This document shows positions 1-9,135 of a stretch of DNA of 64,000 nt, piece by piece. The notes under the pieces are model-generated. The model saw only the letters and a program-made list of their open reading frames with translations. It searched no databases and had not been told where the DNA came from. The position numbers and the translations under genes were made by a program. The DNA comes from Microcoleus sp036705565 (GTDB lineage Bacteria > Cyanobacteriota > Cyanobacteriia > Cyanobacteriales > Microcoleaceae): the NCBI GenBank assembly GCA_036705565.1, contig JAUBUY010000007.1; one strand, given 5' to 3'. How positions within the stretch are numbered: the first letter of the stretch is position 1; every line of letters starts with the position of its first letter.

Positions 1-77
1 GATGCGCTCGTACTGTATCCATAACCAGGATTACATCACCCAGGAGCCGTGTGCGGTGAAAGTCGCAAGCACGGTTT
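1..77 (+). mobile_element. Outer group II intron, 3' part up to domain V
   Basis: The window opens inside a group II intron whose 5' part and any reading frame lie to the left. The stretch ends in a textbook 34-nt domain V. The intron is then interrupted at 77/78 by a second intron, and its domain VI resumes at 2398. Joining base 77 to base 2398 gives a continuous domain V to domain VI transition. The reading is seen in sequence; activity is not known. Confidence 0.8.
44..77 (+). ncRNA. Domain V of the outer group II intron
   Basis: This 34-nt hairpin starts with GAGCCGTG, which pairs with CACGGTTT at its end. It has the AGC catalytic triad, the internal bulge and the GAAA-type loop of domain V. 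All expected positions look intact. It is separated from its own domain VI (2398-2441) by the inserted inner intron. Confidence 0.85.
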
Positions 78-630
78 GTGCGGTTCGTTTCTATGAAACT
101 AGCCTGTATGGGTTAGGGGATTAGAGCCTTTACGCCGCCTTGGGTGCAAGCCCTAAAAGATAGTAAAGGTAACTTCAGTTGAGTGTGAGTGCGTCAAACT
201 CAAATTTGACAAGTCTTACCCGCTAGGAATGGCGTGATGCCAAAACTGCCCACATGGATAGAGAACAAACTCTAAAAATGAAGCTGGGGACAGAACGAGA
301 ATAACAAACCTGAGATGGGAGCAACTCGTATAGGTAAGTAGTCAAGGTTAAACATTAGTTGAACTCTCGGAAAAAGCGTCTGAGCGTGAACGACCGAAAT
401 CAAGGTCGAACAACGACACAACATAACACTTCAAGTGTGAAAATACCCGCATTATTTTGAACTGGATAAATGCAATTCTGGGAAATCGTGGGCGAAATGA
501 GAGAACCTAAAACTACAAAATAACTCAACAGAGGAACGAATAAAACTGCTCTTTCAACCTTCAATTTTAGAAGATTAACTTTTCAAATTGTGGACTCCTT
601 AAATAAGGGTTAGCGGGTAGAGTTGGTAAG

Positions 631-2293
631 ATGTACTCAAAAATTCAAGAAATAAGGACTCTGGGAAAACTGGGTACGGTTTACATAGAAAATGTTCATT
701 CAGGCGTAGAGAATGTTATGGCAACGGAGTTAAATCCAGTTGATAAATGGAAATCAATTCCTTGGCGCAAGCTGCGGAAAATTGTGTTTCGCCTACAAGT
801 GAGAATATTCAAGGCTCAGAAGAACGGTAACGTGTTCCTAGTGCGTAAGCTTCAGAAACTTTTATTAAGCTCCAGAGCAGCGAAATTGCTTGCTGTTCGG
901 CAAGTGACACAGTTAAATACTGGACGGAAAACCGCAGGGGTGGACGGAAAGAAAGCCCTCGAACCCTCACAAAGACTGGCACTATTTGAAGTGTTAGTTA
1001 AGAACTGGAAGCAATGGAAACATCAGCCCCTAAAGCGAGTGTACATACCCAAAGTAGACGGAACTAAAAGAGGACTAGGAATCCCGACCATTAGCGACAG
1101 AGCATATCAATGTCTCATCAAATATGCCTTGGAACCAGTAGCAGAAGCTACGTTCAACGCTCATTCTTATGGGTTTAGACCTAGCAGAAGCTGCCATGAT
1201 ATTCAGAGACAATTATTCAATAATCTCAACTCTAGCAGTAATGGGTTAGAAAAAAGAATTTTGGAATTGGATATTGAAAAATGTTTCGACAAGATTGACC
1301 ACAAATTCTTAATGCAATCAGTCCAACTACCAAAGGCAGCAAAACAAGGGGTATTTCGGGCAATAAAAGCTGGAGTCAGAGGAGAATTTCCTTCATCAGA
1401 ATCCGGTACGCCCCAAGGTGGAGTTTTCAGCCCATTACTAGCAAATATAGTCCTTCACGGATTAGAGAACGTTGGTCATGAGGTCAGATTAAAAATCAGA
1501 AATGGTGGCAGATATATAGACACTATTACTGGATTTCGTTATGCGGATGACGTTGTGTTTATTCTGAAACCAGAAGACGACCCTGAACCCCTCCGAGGAC
1601 ACATTGATAAATTCTTGGAAACAAGAGGATTAAAAGTTAAAGAAGCCAAAACCAAAGTCGTACATAGTACAGATGGTTTCGACTTCCTTGGGTGGAACTT
1701 CTCAGTTAAACCTGTCGGGTAAATTCATTTCAACACCAAGTCAAAAAGCTACAATTAGCATTAAGGCAAAAGTTAAAGAAGTGATAAAAGATAGTCGTTT
1801 CACTCTCGAACATCGCATCAACAAGTGTGGTTCGGTAGTAAGAGGGTGGAGAAATTACCATAGATTCTGCGATATGAGTCAACACAACCTGTGGTCACTG
1901 CGCTATTGGTTATGGAAATTCATTCGGAAACAAGGAAGATACAATCGTTATCAAACCAATAAGGTTATAAAAAGAGCAATTCCTGCAGTTAGTTGGTCAG
2001 CCTGCAAGTTTGTCATTGTCAAGGGAGATAAATCACCCTATGATGGCGATTTTGTTTACTGGTCAAAACGAGAGAATGCTCACTACGATGGGATAACGGC
2101 ACGACTTCTCAAGAAACAGAATCACAAATGTACAGAATGTAATCTATCGTTCATTTCAGGTGATATTGCAGAATTACACCATATCGACGGCAACCATGAC
2201 AATTGGAAACCTATAAATTTGGAAGTTCTACATCGTGAATGTCACCAGCATCAGACCGTTCATGGTCAGGTGAGAGTCCGAACAGCGGGTTAA
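631..2293 (+). pseudogene. ltrA: Group II intron reverse transcriptase/maturase with HNH domain, frameshifted
   Basis: This is the multifunctional intron protein that splices the intron RNA and copies it into new DNA sites. The first frame (631-1722) carries the reverse transcriptase, with GVDG near residue 104, TPQGGVFSPLLANI and the catalytic YADD. The frame breaks at about 1718, where reading moves by one base in a GGG run. The second frame continues from GKFISTPSQ with maturase domain X (RGWRNYHRF) and a C-terminal HNH endonuclease (CTEC, HHIDGNHDN, HREC). Removing one G would restore a protein of about 550 residues, the normal length. The start could be ATG 631 or ATG 718 (MATELNP), where similarity to the family begins. 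The break is either a real mutation or a sequencing error. Confidence 0.85.
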
Positions 2294-2319
2294 ACCCGAC
2301 TTATTAGGTGTCAGACTAG

Positions 2320-2397
2320 GAGCCGGATGCAGTGAAAGCTGCACGTCCGCGTTCTGAACCAGAGGTGTCCCGTGGTAACACAGGCATCGACTCTAAT
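2320..2397 (+). ncRNA. Domains V and VI of the inner intron
   Basis: Domain V runs from 2320 to 2354 with GAGCCGGA opposite TCCGCGTTC. It is 35 nt rather than 34 because of an extra C near 2350 in the lower helix. Domain VI follows, with AGAGGTG pairing to the CATCGACTCT strand and an unpaired A at 2390 as the likely branch point, seven bases before the AT end. Confidence 0.78.
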
Positions 2398-2441
2398 TGT
2401 AGGAGAGATGGTGGGGGACACCCTACCATCGACTCTCTAAC
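2398..2441 (+). ncRNA. Domain VI and 3' end of the outer intron
   Basis: The sequence forms a stem between GAGAGATGGT and the ACCATCGACTCTC strand, with the bulged branch-point A at 2432 and an AC end at 2441. This domain VI is unrelated to the inner one just before it and belongs to the domain V at 44-77. The 3' splice site is confirmed independently, because a 92-bp repeat found elsewhere begins at exactly 2442. Confidence 0.78.
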
Positions 2442-2533
2442 AGCATCGGAATTATTCCTCTCTGTATTCTCTCCCTCTGCGTTCTCTGCGCCCTCTGCGG
2501 TTAAATCATTCCGATACAACCGGAAACGATATG
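2442..2533 (+). repeat. Dispersed 92-bp repeat, copy 1 (intron target)
   Basis: The 92 bases starting AGCATCGGAATTATTCC and ending ACGATATG are identical, by eye, to the reverse complement of 13623-13714. The core contains the CTCTGCG-rich motif seen again at 33765-33855 and about 28925-28965. The outer intron sits at the left end of this copy. No protein is encoded. Confidence 0.85.
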
Positions 2534-3318
2534 ACTTGGGTGAAAATACTGATATTTGTCTGAGTGTGTCCGTTTAACCACCCCATATTTTGCAATCCAC
2601 CGGGTTTGAGTGGATGTGATGCGTAACTTTTATAAGTAGGAGGATGTGGTGAGGCGGAGATTTTATACAATAACTAATGGCAGACTCATCTGATGCGTTA
2701 AAGTCGGCTATTGAGTTCTCCCTAAAAATAAAATGGCCCCACCGCTGAAGGGCTGTAGGGCGCAAGGACAGTTAAACGCTAACTTGATTGTCGGGAAATT
2801 TAGCATCAATGATACTCTGCTATGTGACGATTTTACGATCGTCCATTCACTAATCAACTCTCCCGTATCAAAAAATGTAACCCAGCACCGATCGAATTCA
2901 ACCTGTCCTATTCTAAAAACAATACCTCATGCATTCTGACTAGCAGCTCCCTAAAGCTGCTTTTTTATTGCGATGAGTTTTTGGCTGCGGGACTTGCGGG
3001 TTCTTGGCAATAACATTTTGAGCAACAGTCGCTACACTTCAATACTGCCCTAGGGGTTTTCAGTTCCACTCCAGGTTTGTCGGTAATGGGTAATTAGTAA
3101 TTGGGAATTAGTAACGCGCAACCGGGAATCGGCAATTGAGAAGCTTTACCTCACGAGGCTGGAAAACTGCTATGATTACGGCGCGGAACGGGGAATTAAT
3201 CCGGGGGTGGGGGATTGAAAAAAAATAAGCTGTATTTATTGATGGGCGATCTGATAGTTTTCGGCTAAATATCCATTGCGAGTTATAGAATTTGGTTGGA
3301 TGAATTTCCCGTTCCGAA
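2534..3318. other. Intergenic region, no gene recognised
   Basis: About 785 bases hold no convincing coding frame. They contain a short palindrome near 2826-2844, a strong terminator at 2942-2967 with no gene in front of it, and degenerate heptad-like repeats (TAGTAAT, GGGAATT types) near 3085-3115. The part before the terminator could be an untranslated transcript. Confidence 0.5.
2942..2967 (+). terminator. Rho-independent terminator without an obvious upstream gene
   Basis: A perfect 7-bp stem (AGCAGCT/AGCTGCT) with a 6-base loop is followed by six T. It is a good intrinsic terminator for plus-strand transcription. The only coding DNA to the left is the intron, so it may end a small RNA. 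Confidence 0.7.
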
Positions 3319-3762
3319 TTAAGAGAATACGAGCCTGCCTGTTTTTGCCCAAAACTCGATCGCTCCGCCCAACCCCACACCTGTTAAAGAAATGGTAGCT
3401 AATACCGCAAAAGCCCGCCAATTTTTCCAACCAGATATTTGAATATCGAGTCTTGCCAAAGCTCCGGCTGAAATCAAGAGTAAACAAGTAGCAAAAAGGT
3501 GCATCCAAGCAATAATTACTACTGCTACAAAAGCTCCTAAAATTATAGAAATAAAAGCACCCATATCACTCGAAAACCACCGCAAAATTAATGCTTTTAT
3601 GTCTTTCAACGGGAACGAGAAGGCGGCAGTCAACACTAGAATTGAAGCTATGGCTAGAAACCAAGTCAGGTGCGGGGGAACATCAAACTCAGATAATTTC
3701 CAGCCAAAAGTGAAATAAGTAACAAAAAGTAGAGTTAGGGAAACCCAAGAGTTTTTTTTCAT
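3319..3762 (-). CDS. Conserved hypothetical multi-pass membrane protein
   Basis: This 147-residue protein has four hydrophobic stretches that could span the membrane. They begin at about residue 6 (SLTLLFVTYFTF), then near 36 (FLAIASILVLTAAF), near 70 (AFISIILGAFVAVVIIAW) and near 115 (AFAVLATISLTGVGLG). Short charged loops lie between them. No enzymatic motif is visible and I do not recognise the family. The ATG at 3762 (MKKNSW) is chosen over a TTG four codons upstream because membrane proteins of this kind usually begin with a lysine-rich tip. The gene follows the ferredoxin gene on the same strand after about 65 bases and could be co-transcribed. Confidence 0.6.
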   Translation of the reverse strand: MKKNSWVSLTLLFVTYFTFGWKLSEFDVPPHLTWFLAIASILVLTAAFSFPLKDIKALILRWFSSDMGAFISIILGAFVAVVIIAWMHLFATCLLLISAGALARLDIQISGWKNWRAFAVLATISLTGVGLGGAIEFWAKTGRLVFS

Positions 3763-3828
3763 CCAATGGCACAATTAGGAGAACCAGGCAAAAAAAAAGA
3801 TGATGCTCCCGATGAGTTTGTACAGGGC

Positions 3829-4233
3829 TTAGAGGTTAGTAGAAATAGCTTGCACCGGACAAGTAGGGATGCACTGCTCGCAAACGATACAGCGCGATCG
3901 AGCAAAACTTAGTTTAAAGCTTTCTGGGTCAAGGGTCAAGGCTTCTGTCGGGCAAACCCCCGTACATAAACCGCAGTCAACGCAGATATCTTCGTCTATA
4001 AGTATTTCCCGACTGGCTAGGGAAACGCCGATATTTTGCGATCGCATCCAGTCGATCGCGGCTTCTAGTTGGTCGATGTCCCCTGATAACTCTAGCACCA
4101 GTTTGCCCACCTGATTCGGAGCCACCTGAGCGCGGATAATGTTGGCTGCAACATTAAAATCCTTTGCCAGTCGATAGGTGACAGGCATTTGGATCGATCG
4201 TTGGGGAAACGTCAGTGTTACCCGTTTTTTCAC
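3829..4233 (-). CDS. NIL-domain 4Fe-4S ferredoxin
   Basis: This is a 134-residue iron-sulfur protein of a type common in cyanobacteria. The first part (residues 1-75) is a NIL domain, the ligand-binding fold also found at the end of methionine ABC transporter ATPases. The second part holds two 4Fe-4S motifs, CVDCGLCTGVCP and CIVCEQCIPTCP, which bind two clusters. The GTG at 4233 (MKKRVTLTFP) is preferred because GAGGACTTGCAGG precedes it and the family begins there; the longer frame to 4314 adds an unlikely basic leader. The protein is soluble and probably carries electrons, with its partner unknown. Confidence 0.85.
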   Translation of the reverse strand: MKKRVTLTFPQRSIQMPVTYRLAKDFNVAANIIRAQVAPNQVGKLVLELSGDIDQLEAAIDWMRSQNIGVSLASREILIDEDICVDCGLCTGVCPTEALTLDPESFKLSFARSRCIVCEQCIPTCPVQAISTNL

Positions 4234-4350
4234 CCTGCAAGTCCTCGGTAATTTACAAACAATCTTTGTTATCTTCTGTTTTAGCGCACTTAATCTAATT
4301 ACTGCCTTTAGCACAAATTTTTATGAAATGGGTCTGATTATCTCAAAATG

Positions 4351-4359
4351 TGGTATAAT
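4351..4359 (+). promoter_or_regulatory. Possible extended -10 promoter for txlA
   Basis: TGGTATAAT matches an extended -10 element (TGN plus a perfect TATAAT) 53 bases before the txlA start. No good -35 box is visible at the right distance, as expected for this promoter class. This is a sequence match only. Confidence 0.45.
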
Positions 4360-4411
4360 CTGAATCTATTATTTAAAATAAAAACATAGAAATCAAAGCG
4401 CAATTTATTTT

Positions 4412-5017
4412 ATGACCCAGAATTCGCCCAAGTCAACGGTCGCCCCCGTCGCCAAAAATCCCGAAACAAAAGTCGCCACGCGCCTCAGAAACTTATTGAT
4501 CGTGTTAACAGCGATCGCCCTTTCAATATCCATCTTCTTCGGGCTGCAAACCCAAACGCCGTCAAGCAGTCTCACCGACATGGCAAAAGCTTCAACGCCA
4601 TTAGAAACAGCTTTGGTAAATGGCAAACCGACACTCATGGAATTTTATGCTAATTGGTGCGGTAGCTGTCAGGCAATGGCTAAGGATCTGAGCGAAATCA
4701 AACAGAAATACGCCGAACCGATGAATTTTGTGATGCTGAATGTAGATAATGACAAATGGCTGCCCGAAATCACAAAATATCGAGTAGATGGCATTCCGCA
4801 CTTTGTCTATTTGAACGATAAAGGCAGCGCCGTTGCTGAAACGATGGGCGAAATGCCGCGCAGTATTATGGAAGCTAACTTAGAAGCTTTAATTGCAGGA
4901 AAACCTCTGCCACACGCCCAAGCAGGCGGTCAAGTTTCTAATTTTACTCCCCCCACAGGGCCTGTGAAAACAAGTAGCTCCGACCCCCGCGCCCACGGCT
5001 CTCAAGTACAGTAAATG
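4412..5017 (+). CDS. txlA: TxlA/HCF164-like membrane-anchored thioredoxin
   Basis: The protein has a short cytoplasmic N-terminus, one transmembrane anchor (about residues 27-46, LLIVLTAIALSISIFFGL), and a thioredoxin fold with the redox motif WCGSC near residue 81. The cis-proline loop GIPHF comes later. Homologues in the thylakoid membrane pass reducing power to the lumen for cytochrome c maturation and assembly of the cytochrome b6f complex. The C-terminus ends in a disordered, serine- and proline-rich tail. About 200 residues is normal for the family. The gene stands alone, divergent from the ferredoxin gene, with a possible extended -10 promoter 53 bases upstream. Confidence 0.88.
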
Positions 5018-5448
5018 AAGGAAGTTCGGCAACGGATTCTGTAACGGATGTAACGGATGTCAGGAAGAAGGAAGAAGGAAGAAGGAATAAAGAAGAGGGA
5101 AAAGGGAAGAAGACTTTAGGAACAGGCAAGATTCCTGTTCCACAAGAAAGTTTATTTGTTGTGGAACAGGCATCTTGCCTGTTCCTGATGGCGATAAGTT
5201 AGAGAGATTCAAAAGCCCCTTGCAATTTCTGCCAATCTGCGTTGTGGGCGATCGACTACCTCTAAAGAAATATTCACAAAAACTTTTGGGAATATTTATT
5301 AAGATTTATTATACTCCTCGTAAGGTGCGTCAGTAGATATTCTCTCACCGCCTAGAAAAATTCAAGACTGACGCACCCTACTAGAATTAGTCTGAATGAC
5401 GGGGCCGACTCTTCAATCTAAAATCTAAAATCTAAAATCTAAAATCGA
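5018..5448. repeat. Repeat-filled spacer before the RND gene
   Basis: The spacer has no gene but four repeat types. TAACGGATG 9-mers and AGGAAGA heptads lie at 5035-5090. An inverted repeat built on GGAACAGGC lies at 5118-5187. A long palindrome TAAGGTGCGTCAGT/ACTGACGCACCCTA lies at 5321-5380. Four AATCTAA heptads (5415-5442) end six bases before the start codon at 5449. Members of each family recur elsewhere in the window. Confidence 0.8.
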
Positions 5449-8400
5449 ATGACTCCTGACAAAACCGGATTCAGTATTAGCGCGACCGCGATTCGTCGCC
5501 ACATCGGCACCCTCATGCTGACACTTGCTATCATAATCGTGGGCCTTTTCTACATCACCCAACTGCCCGTTGACTTGCTACCCTCCATCACCTATCCCCG
5601 CATCGGCGTGCGCTTGAACGCCCCAGGCGTATCCCCAGAAGTAGCAATAGACGAAGTTACTCGCCCCCTCGAACAAGGGCTGTCCGCCACTGAAGGCGTC
5701 ATGCAAGTTTTCTCCCGCACTCGCGAAGGACAAGTCAGCGTCGATTTATTCTTCAGACCGGGGGGAAACATCGACCAGGCCCTCAACGACGCCACCGCCG
5801 CTGTCAACCGCATCCGCAACCGACTTCCCGATACAGTTGAATCGCCCACTCTCTTTAAAGTTGACCCTTCCCAGCAGCCGATTTACGAATTTGCCCTCAC
5901 TTCCGACTCCCTGCAAGGAGTAGATTTGCGCGTATTTGCTGACGAAGAATTATCCAGAGAACTAAACGTAATTCCTGGAATCGCAGCAATTGACGTGGCC
6001 GGCGGCGTGCAAGAAGAAATTCAAGTAAATATTGACTTAAATCGCTTGCAATCTTTAGGTGTCAGTATTTCTGACGTTTTATCAGCGCTCGAATCCCGGA
6101 ACCTGGACACTTCCGGCGGGCGGCTGCGGCAAGAAGCAGCAGAACCTTTAACCCGCACCGTCGGGCGATTTCAGAACGCGAAAGAAATTCAGGCAATTTC
6201 TTTTCAAGCATCGGGTTCCAATCCGCCAAAACGAGTTTTTCTGCGCGATTTTGCTCAGGTAATTGACGGTACAGAAGAAGAGCGAGTTAAAGTATTTCTC
6301 AATCAGAAATCAGCCGTAAAAATTAGCATTCAAAAGCAGCCAGACGCGAATACAATTTCAGTTGTAGATGGCATCAAAAAGCGGCTAGAAGAATTAAAAA
6401 CATCCGGGGCAATTCCCGAAGGTACGACTATCGTTACTACTTTTGATGAGTCTAAATTTATCCGCGATTCTATTAGTAACGTCGTATTTTCTGGTTTAAC
6501 CGGGGCTGTTTTAGCGGGGGCATCTGTATTGCTTTTCCTCGCTTCACTTCGCCAAACTTTGATTATTGTCCTGGCAATTCCCCTCGCAACTTTAATGGCG
6601 ATTATCCTGATGGGAGTTTTTGGCCTATCTCTGAACGTTTTCAGTTTGGGTGGTTTGGCGCTGGGTGTGGGAATTGTGGTCGATAACTCGATCGTCATGC
6701 TGGAGAATATTGTCGAAGGAACCAGCAATGCAAACAGTGCCAACGGCAAGCAGCGTTTAAGTAACAAGCAGTTGATTCAGCAAGCAGAAAAAAGCAGCCA
6801 AGAATTAGAATCAGCTTTATTTGCTTCCACCATCACTAACTTAGTTGCCGTACTGCCATTTTTGCTCATCGGCGGCTTAGTTTCCTTACTTTTCAACGAA
6901 TTAATTCTCACCATCACCTTTTCCGTCGCCGCCTCTCTGATTGTCGGATTGACAGTTGTACCGATGATGGCTTCTCGACTGCTAGCGCTGCGGGTATCCA
7001 GCGGTTTGAGCAACTTTTGGCCGCTGCGCGCATTCGATCGAGCTTTTACCAATGCTACCGCCGGCTACGGGAAATTTTTATCGGGAGTAGTGCGGTGGCG
7101 GTTGATTATCATTGCAGTAGCGATTATTGGATTGGGTGGCGGCAGTTGGCTGATGGCTGGTCAAATTCCCCAGGAAATATTGCCCAGAATTAATACCGGT
7201 CAAGCGAGATTGTTTGCTTTGTTTCCTGCAGGCACAAATTTGGCAACCAACCAAAAAATCATGGCAGAAGCTGATAAAATTATCCTCAGCCAACCAGAAA
7301 CTCAATACACTTTGACGACGGTGGGCGGGCTGTTATTCGGCAACAATACGGTTGAGAATTTGCTGCGCGGCGGCTGCAACATTACGCTGAAACCGGGCAC
7401 CAATACATTGGATTTTGTGCAGCGAGTTACGCAAGAATTGAATAAAATTGATTTGCCAAAAAACACTCGTTTGCGCCTGATTCCAGAAAATGTGCGGGGT
7501 TTGGTTTTAACTAATTCGCCAGTGCGGGGCGCTGAAGTAGATGTCCTGCTTCAGGGCGAAAATGAACAAATATTGCAGCAAACTGGCCGCGAGATATTGG
7601 CAACTTTGGATCAAAAGGTAAAATTAGCTCGTTTTCGCCCGGATGGAGACCCGCAGCAAACGGAAGTGCAGATTCGCCCCAACTGGGAACAAGCGGAAGT
7701 CTACGGGTTGAATGCGAGGCAAATTGGAGAGGCGATTCAGACAGCAATTCAAGGTTCTGTTCCCACGCAATTGCAGCGGGGAAACCGTTTGGTTGATGTG
7801 CGGGTACAGTTCGATCGCGATTCTGTCCAATCGGTTTCGGAACTAAAATTTATTCCTTTAACTGCTAGGGATAACAGCATTATCCGCTTGAGCGATGTGG
7901 CGAATATTGAACTGGGAAAAGCGCCGGGGGAAATTCAAAGGCTTAACCAGCGCCAAGTTTTCTTGATTGCGGGGAATATTAATAAGGGCGCGAGTTTGGG
8001 CGATGCTTTGAAACAAGTGGATGCAGTTTTGTCAGAAATAAAATTGCCGCAAGGAGTGCGAGTCATACCGAGTTCGGCGGCGGAAACCAACCGGGAATTG
8101 CAAAGTTCGCTGATTGTTTTGGGTTCTTTGGCGGCGTTTTTGGTATTTGTGGTAATGGCGGTGCAGTACAATTCGCTTGTCGATCCGCTGGTGATTATGT
8201 TAACGGTGCCCCTGGCTTTGGCTGGGGGGATTTTCGGGTTGTATGCGACTAAAACTCCGATCGGCGCAACGGTGATTGTGGGGGCGATTTTGCTGGTGGG
8301 AATTGTGGTAAATAATGCGATTATTATGGTGGAGTTGGCGAACCAAATTGGGGAAGATGAAAAGGTCGATCGCGCCACAGCAATTCTCAGGGCCGCACCT

Positions 8401-8673
8401 CAGCGCTTGCGTCCGATTTTGATGACAACTATTACTACAGTTTTGGGTTTATTCCCCCTAGCTTTGGGCATTGGCGACGGTTCGGAATTCTTGCAACCGC
8501 TGGGTGTGGTGGTGTTTTCCGGTTTGTCGCTGGCGACGCTGCTGACGCTGTTTATTATTCCGTGTTTTTACATTTTGCTGCACGATTTATTTGGTATGTT
8601 TGCAGGGAATAAGAAACCGCAGGCGGTTGCTATTCCTGTGCAGAAGGTGGGGAGAAAGACTCCGAATTTGTAA
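5449..8673 (+). CDS. RND-family efflux transporter, HAE1/AcrB type
   Basis: This 1074-residue inner-membrane pump has the two-fold RND layout: a first helix (residues 15-37), a large periplasmic loop, six helices (about 345-545), one more helix near 560, a second loop, and six final helices (about 890-1055). The proton-relay helix GGLALGVGIVVDNSIVMLEN carries the acidic residue of the family. The second half has a matching VGAILLVGIVVNNAIIM. Such proteins expel drugs, dyes or lipids out of the cell in a complex with a membrane fusion protein and a TolC-like channel; neither partner gene is next to it. The ATG lies just behind an AATCTAA heptad tract with no Shine-Dalgarno. Confidence 0.9.
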   Translation: MTPDKTGFSISATAIRRHIGTLMLTLAIIIVGLFYITQLPVDLLPSITYPRIGVRLNAPGVSPEVAIDEVTRPLEQGLSATEGVMQVFSRTREGQVSVDLFFRPGGNIDQALNDATAAVNRIRNRLPDTVESPTLFKVDPSQQPIYEFALTSDSLQGVDLRVFADEELSRELNVIPGIAAIDVAGGVQEEIQVNIDLNRLQSLGVSISDVLSALESRNLDTSGGRLRQEAAEPLTRTVGRFQNAKEIQAISFQASGSNPPKRVFLRDFAQVIDGTEEERVKVFLNQKSAVKISIQKQPDANTISVVDGIKKRLEELKTSGAIPEGTTIVTTFDESKFIRDSISNVVFSGLTGAVLAGASVLLFLASLRQTLIIVLAIPLATLMAIILMGVFGLSLNVFSLGGLALGVGIVVDNSIVMLENIVEGTSNANSANGKQRLSNKQLIQQAEKSSQELESALFASTITNLVAVLPFLLIGGLVSLLFNELILTITFSVAASLIVGLTVVPMMASRLLALRVSSGLSNFWPLRAFDRAFTNATAGYGKFLSGVVRWRLIIIAVAIIGLGGGSWLMAGQIPQEILPRINTGQARLFALFPAGTNLATNQKIMAEADKIILSQPETQYTLTTVGGLLFGNNTVENLLRGGCNITLKPGTNTLDFVQRVTQELNKIDLPKNTRLRLIPENVRGLVLTNSPVRGAEVDVLLQGENEQILQQTGREILATLDQKVKLARFRPDGDPQQTEVQIRPNWEQAEVYGLNARQIGEAIQTAIQGSVPTQLQRGNRLVDVRVQFDRDSVQSVSELKFIPLTARDNSIIRLSDVANIELGKAPGEIQRLNQRQVFLIAGNINKGASLGDALKQVDAVLSEIKLPQGVRVIPSSAAETNRELQSSLIVLGSLAAFLVFVVMAVQYNSLVDPLVIMLTVPLALAGGIFGLYATKTPIGATVIVGAILLVGIVVNNAIIMVELANQIGEDEKVDRATAILRAAPQRLRPILMTTITTVLGLFPLALGIGDGSEFLQPLGVVVFSGLSLATLLTLFIIPCFYILLHDLFGMFAGNKKPQAVAIPVQKVGRKTPNL

Positions 8674-9135
8674 TAATTTAGTGCCAGCAAATACGCGCTT
8701 TTCCCACAATCCGACAGGGAATGAATTCCCTGCCTCATAGCGAAAGTCGGTTAAAACCGACTGTAGATTTTGACGGGAAGTGCGATCGATTTTAGTCCTC
8801 TTTCAGAGGACTTTTGCTATGAGACAGGGAATTCATTCCCTGTCGGACTGTCGGTTAAAACCGACTGTAGATTTTGAGGAAAAATACGATCTATTTCAGT
8901 CCTCTTTCAGAGGACTTTCGCTATGAGACAGGGAATTCATTCCCTGTCGGACTGTCGGACTTACCAACAATACTGGTACGGCATTTGATGTTAAGTTGAC
9001 GCGCCGATAATTAGTCGGTAAGGTGCGTCAGTAAACAGTCTCTGACTCCCCAAAGAAATTCCCGACTGACGCACCCTACGATAAATGCTGCAAGATTTCA
9101 GTTAAAATAGAGCTTATTTACGCTGAAATATCTTT
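8674..9135. repeat. Array of palindromic intergenic repeats, array 1
   Basis: The stretch is built from short palindromes: GACAGGGAATTCATTCCC families, GTCGGTTAAAACCGAC, and CAGTCCTCTTTCAGAGGACT. They occur in a fixed order and are repeated twice between 8700 and 8960. The array is followed by the GGTGCGTCAGT palindrome at 9019-9078. The same order recurs at 10305-10582 and 11815-12332. No gene is seen. The last 55 bases before the next gene are AT-rich and may hold its promoter. Confidence 0.85.

Larger units (their letters stand above)
78..2397 (+). mobile_element. Inner group II intron nested in the outer intron (twintron)
   Basis: The element starts with GTGCG, the group II 5' consensus, at 78 and ends in AT (AY consensus) at 2397. 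The first 550 bases are non-coding and rich in group II domain I-type stems. The maturase reading frame sits in the domain IV position (631-2293), and domains V and VI follow at 2320-2397. It lies exactly between domains V and VI of another intron. It is probably not autonomous: the maturase is frameshifted and domain V carries an extra base. The boundaries are inferred from consensus ends and from the continuity of the outer intron after excision. Confidence 0.82.

Noticed and set aside
2316..2577. Short frames on both strands over the intron end and the 92-bp repeat
   Set aside because: They translate domain V/VI and repeat DNA and match nothing recognisable as a protein.
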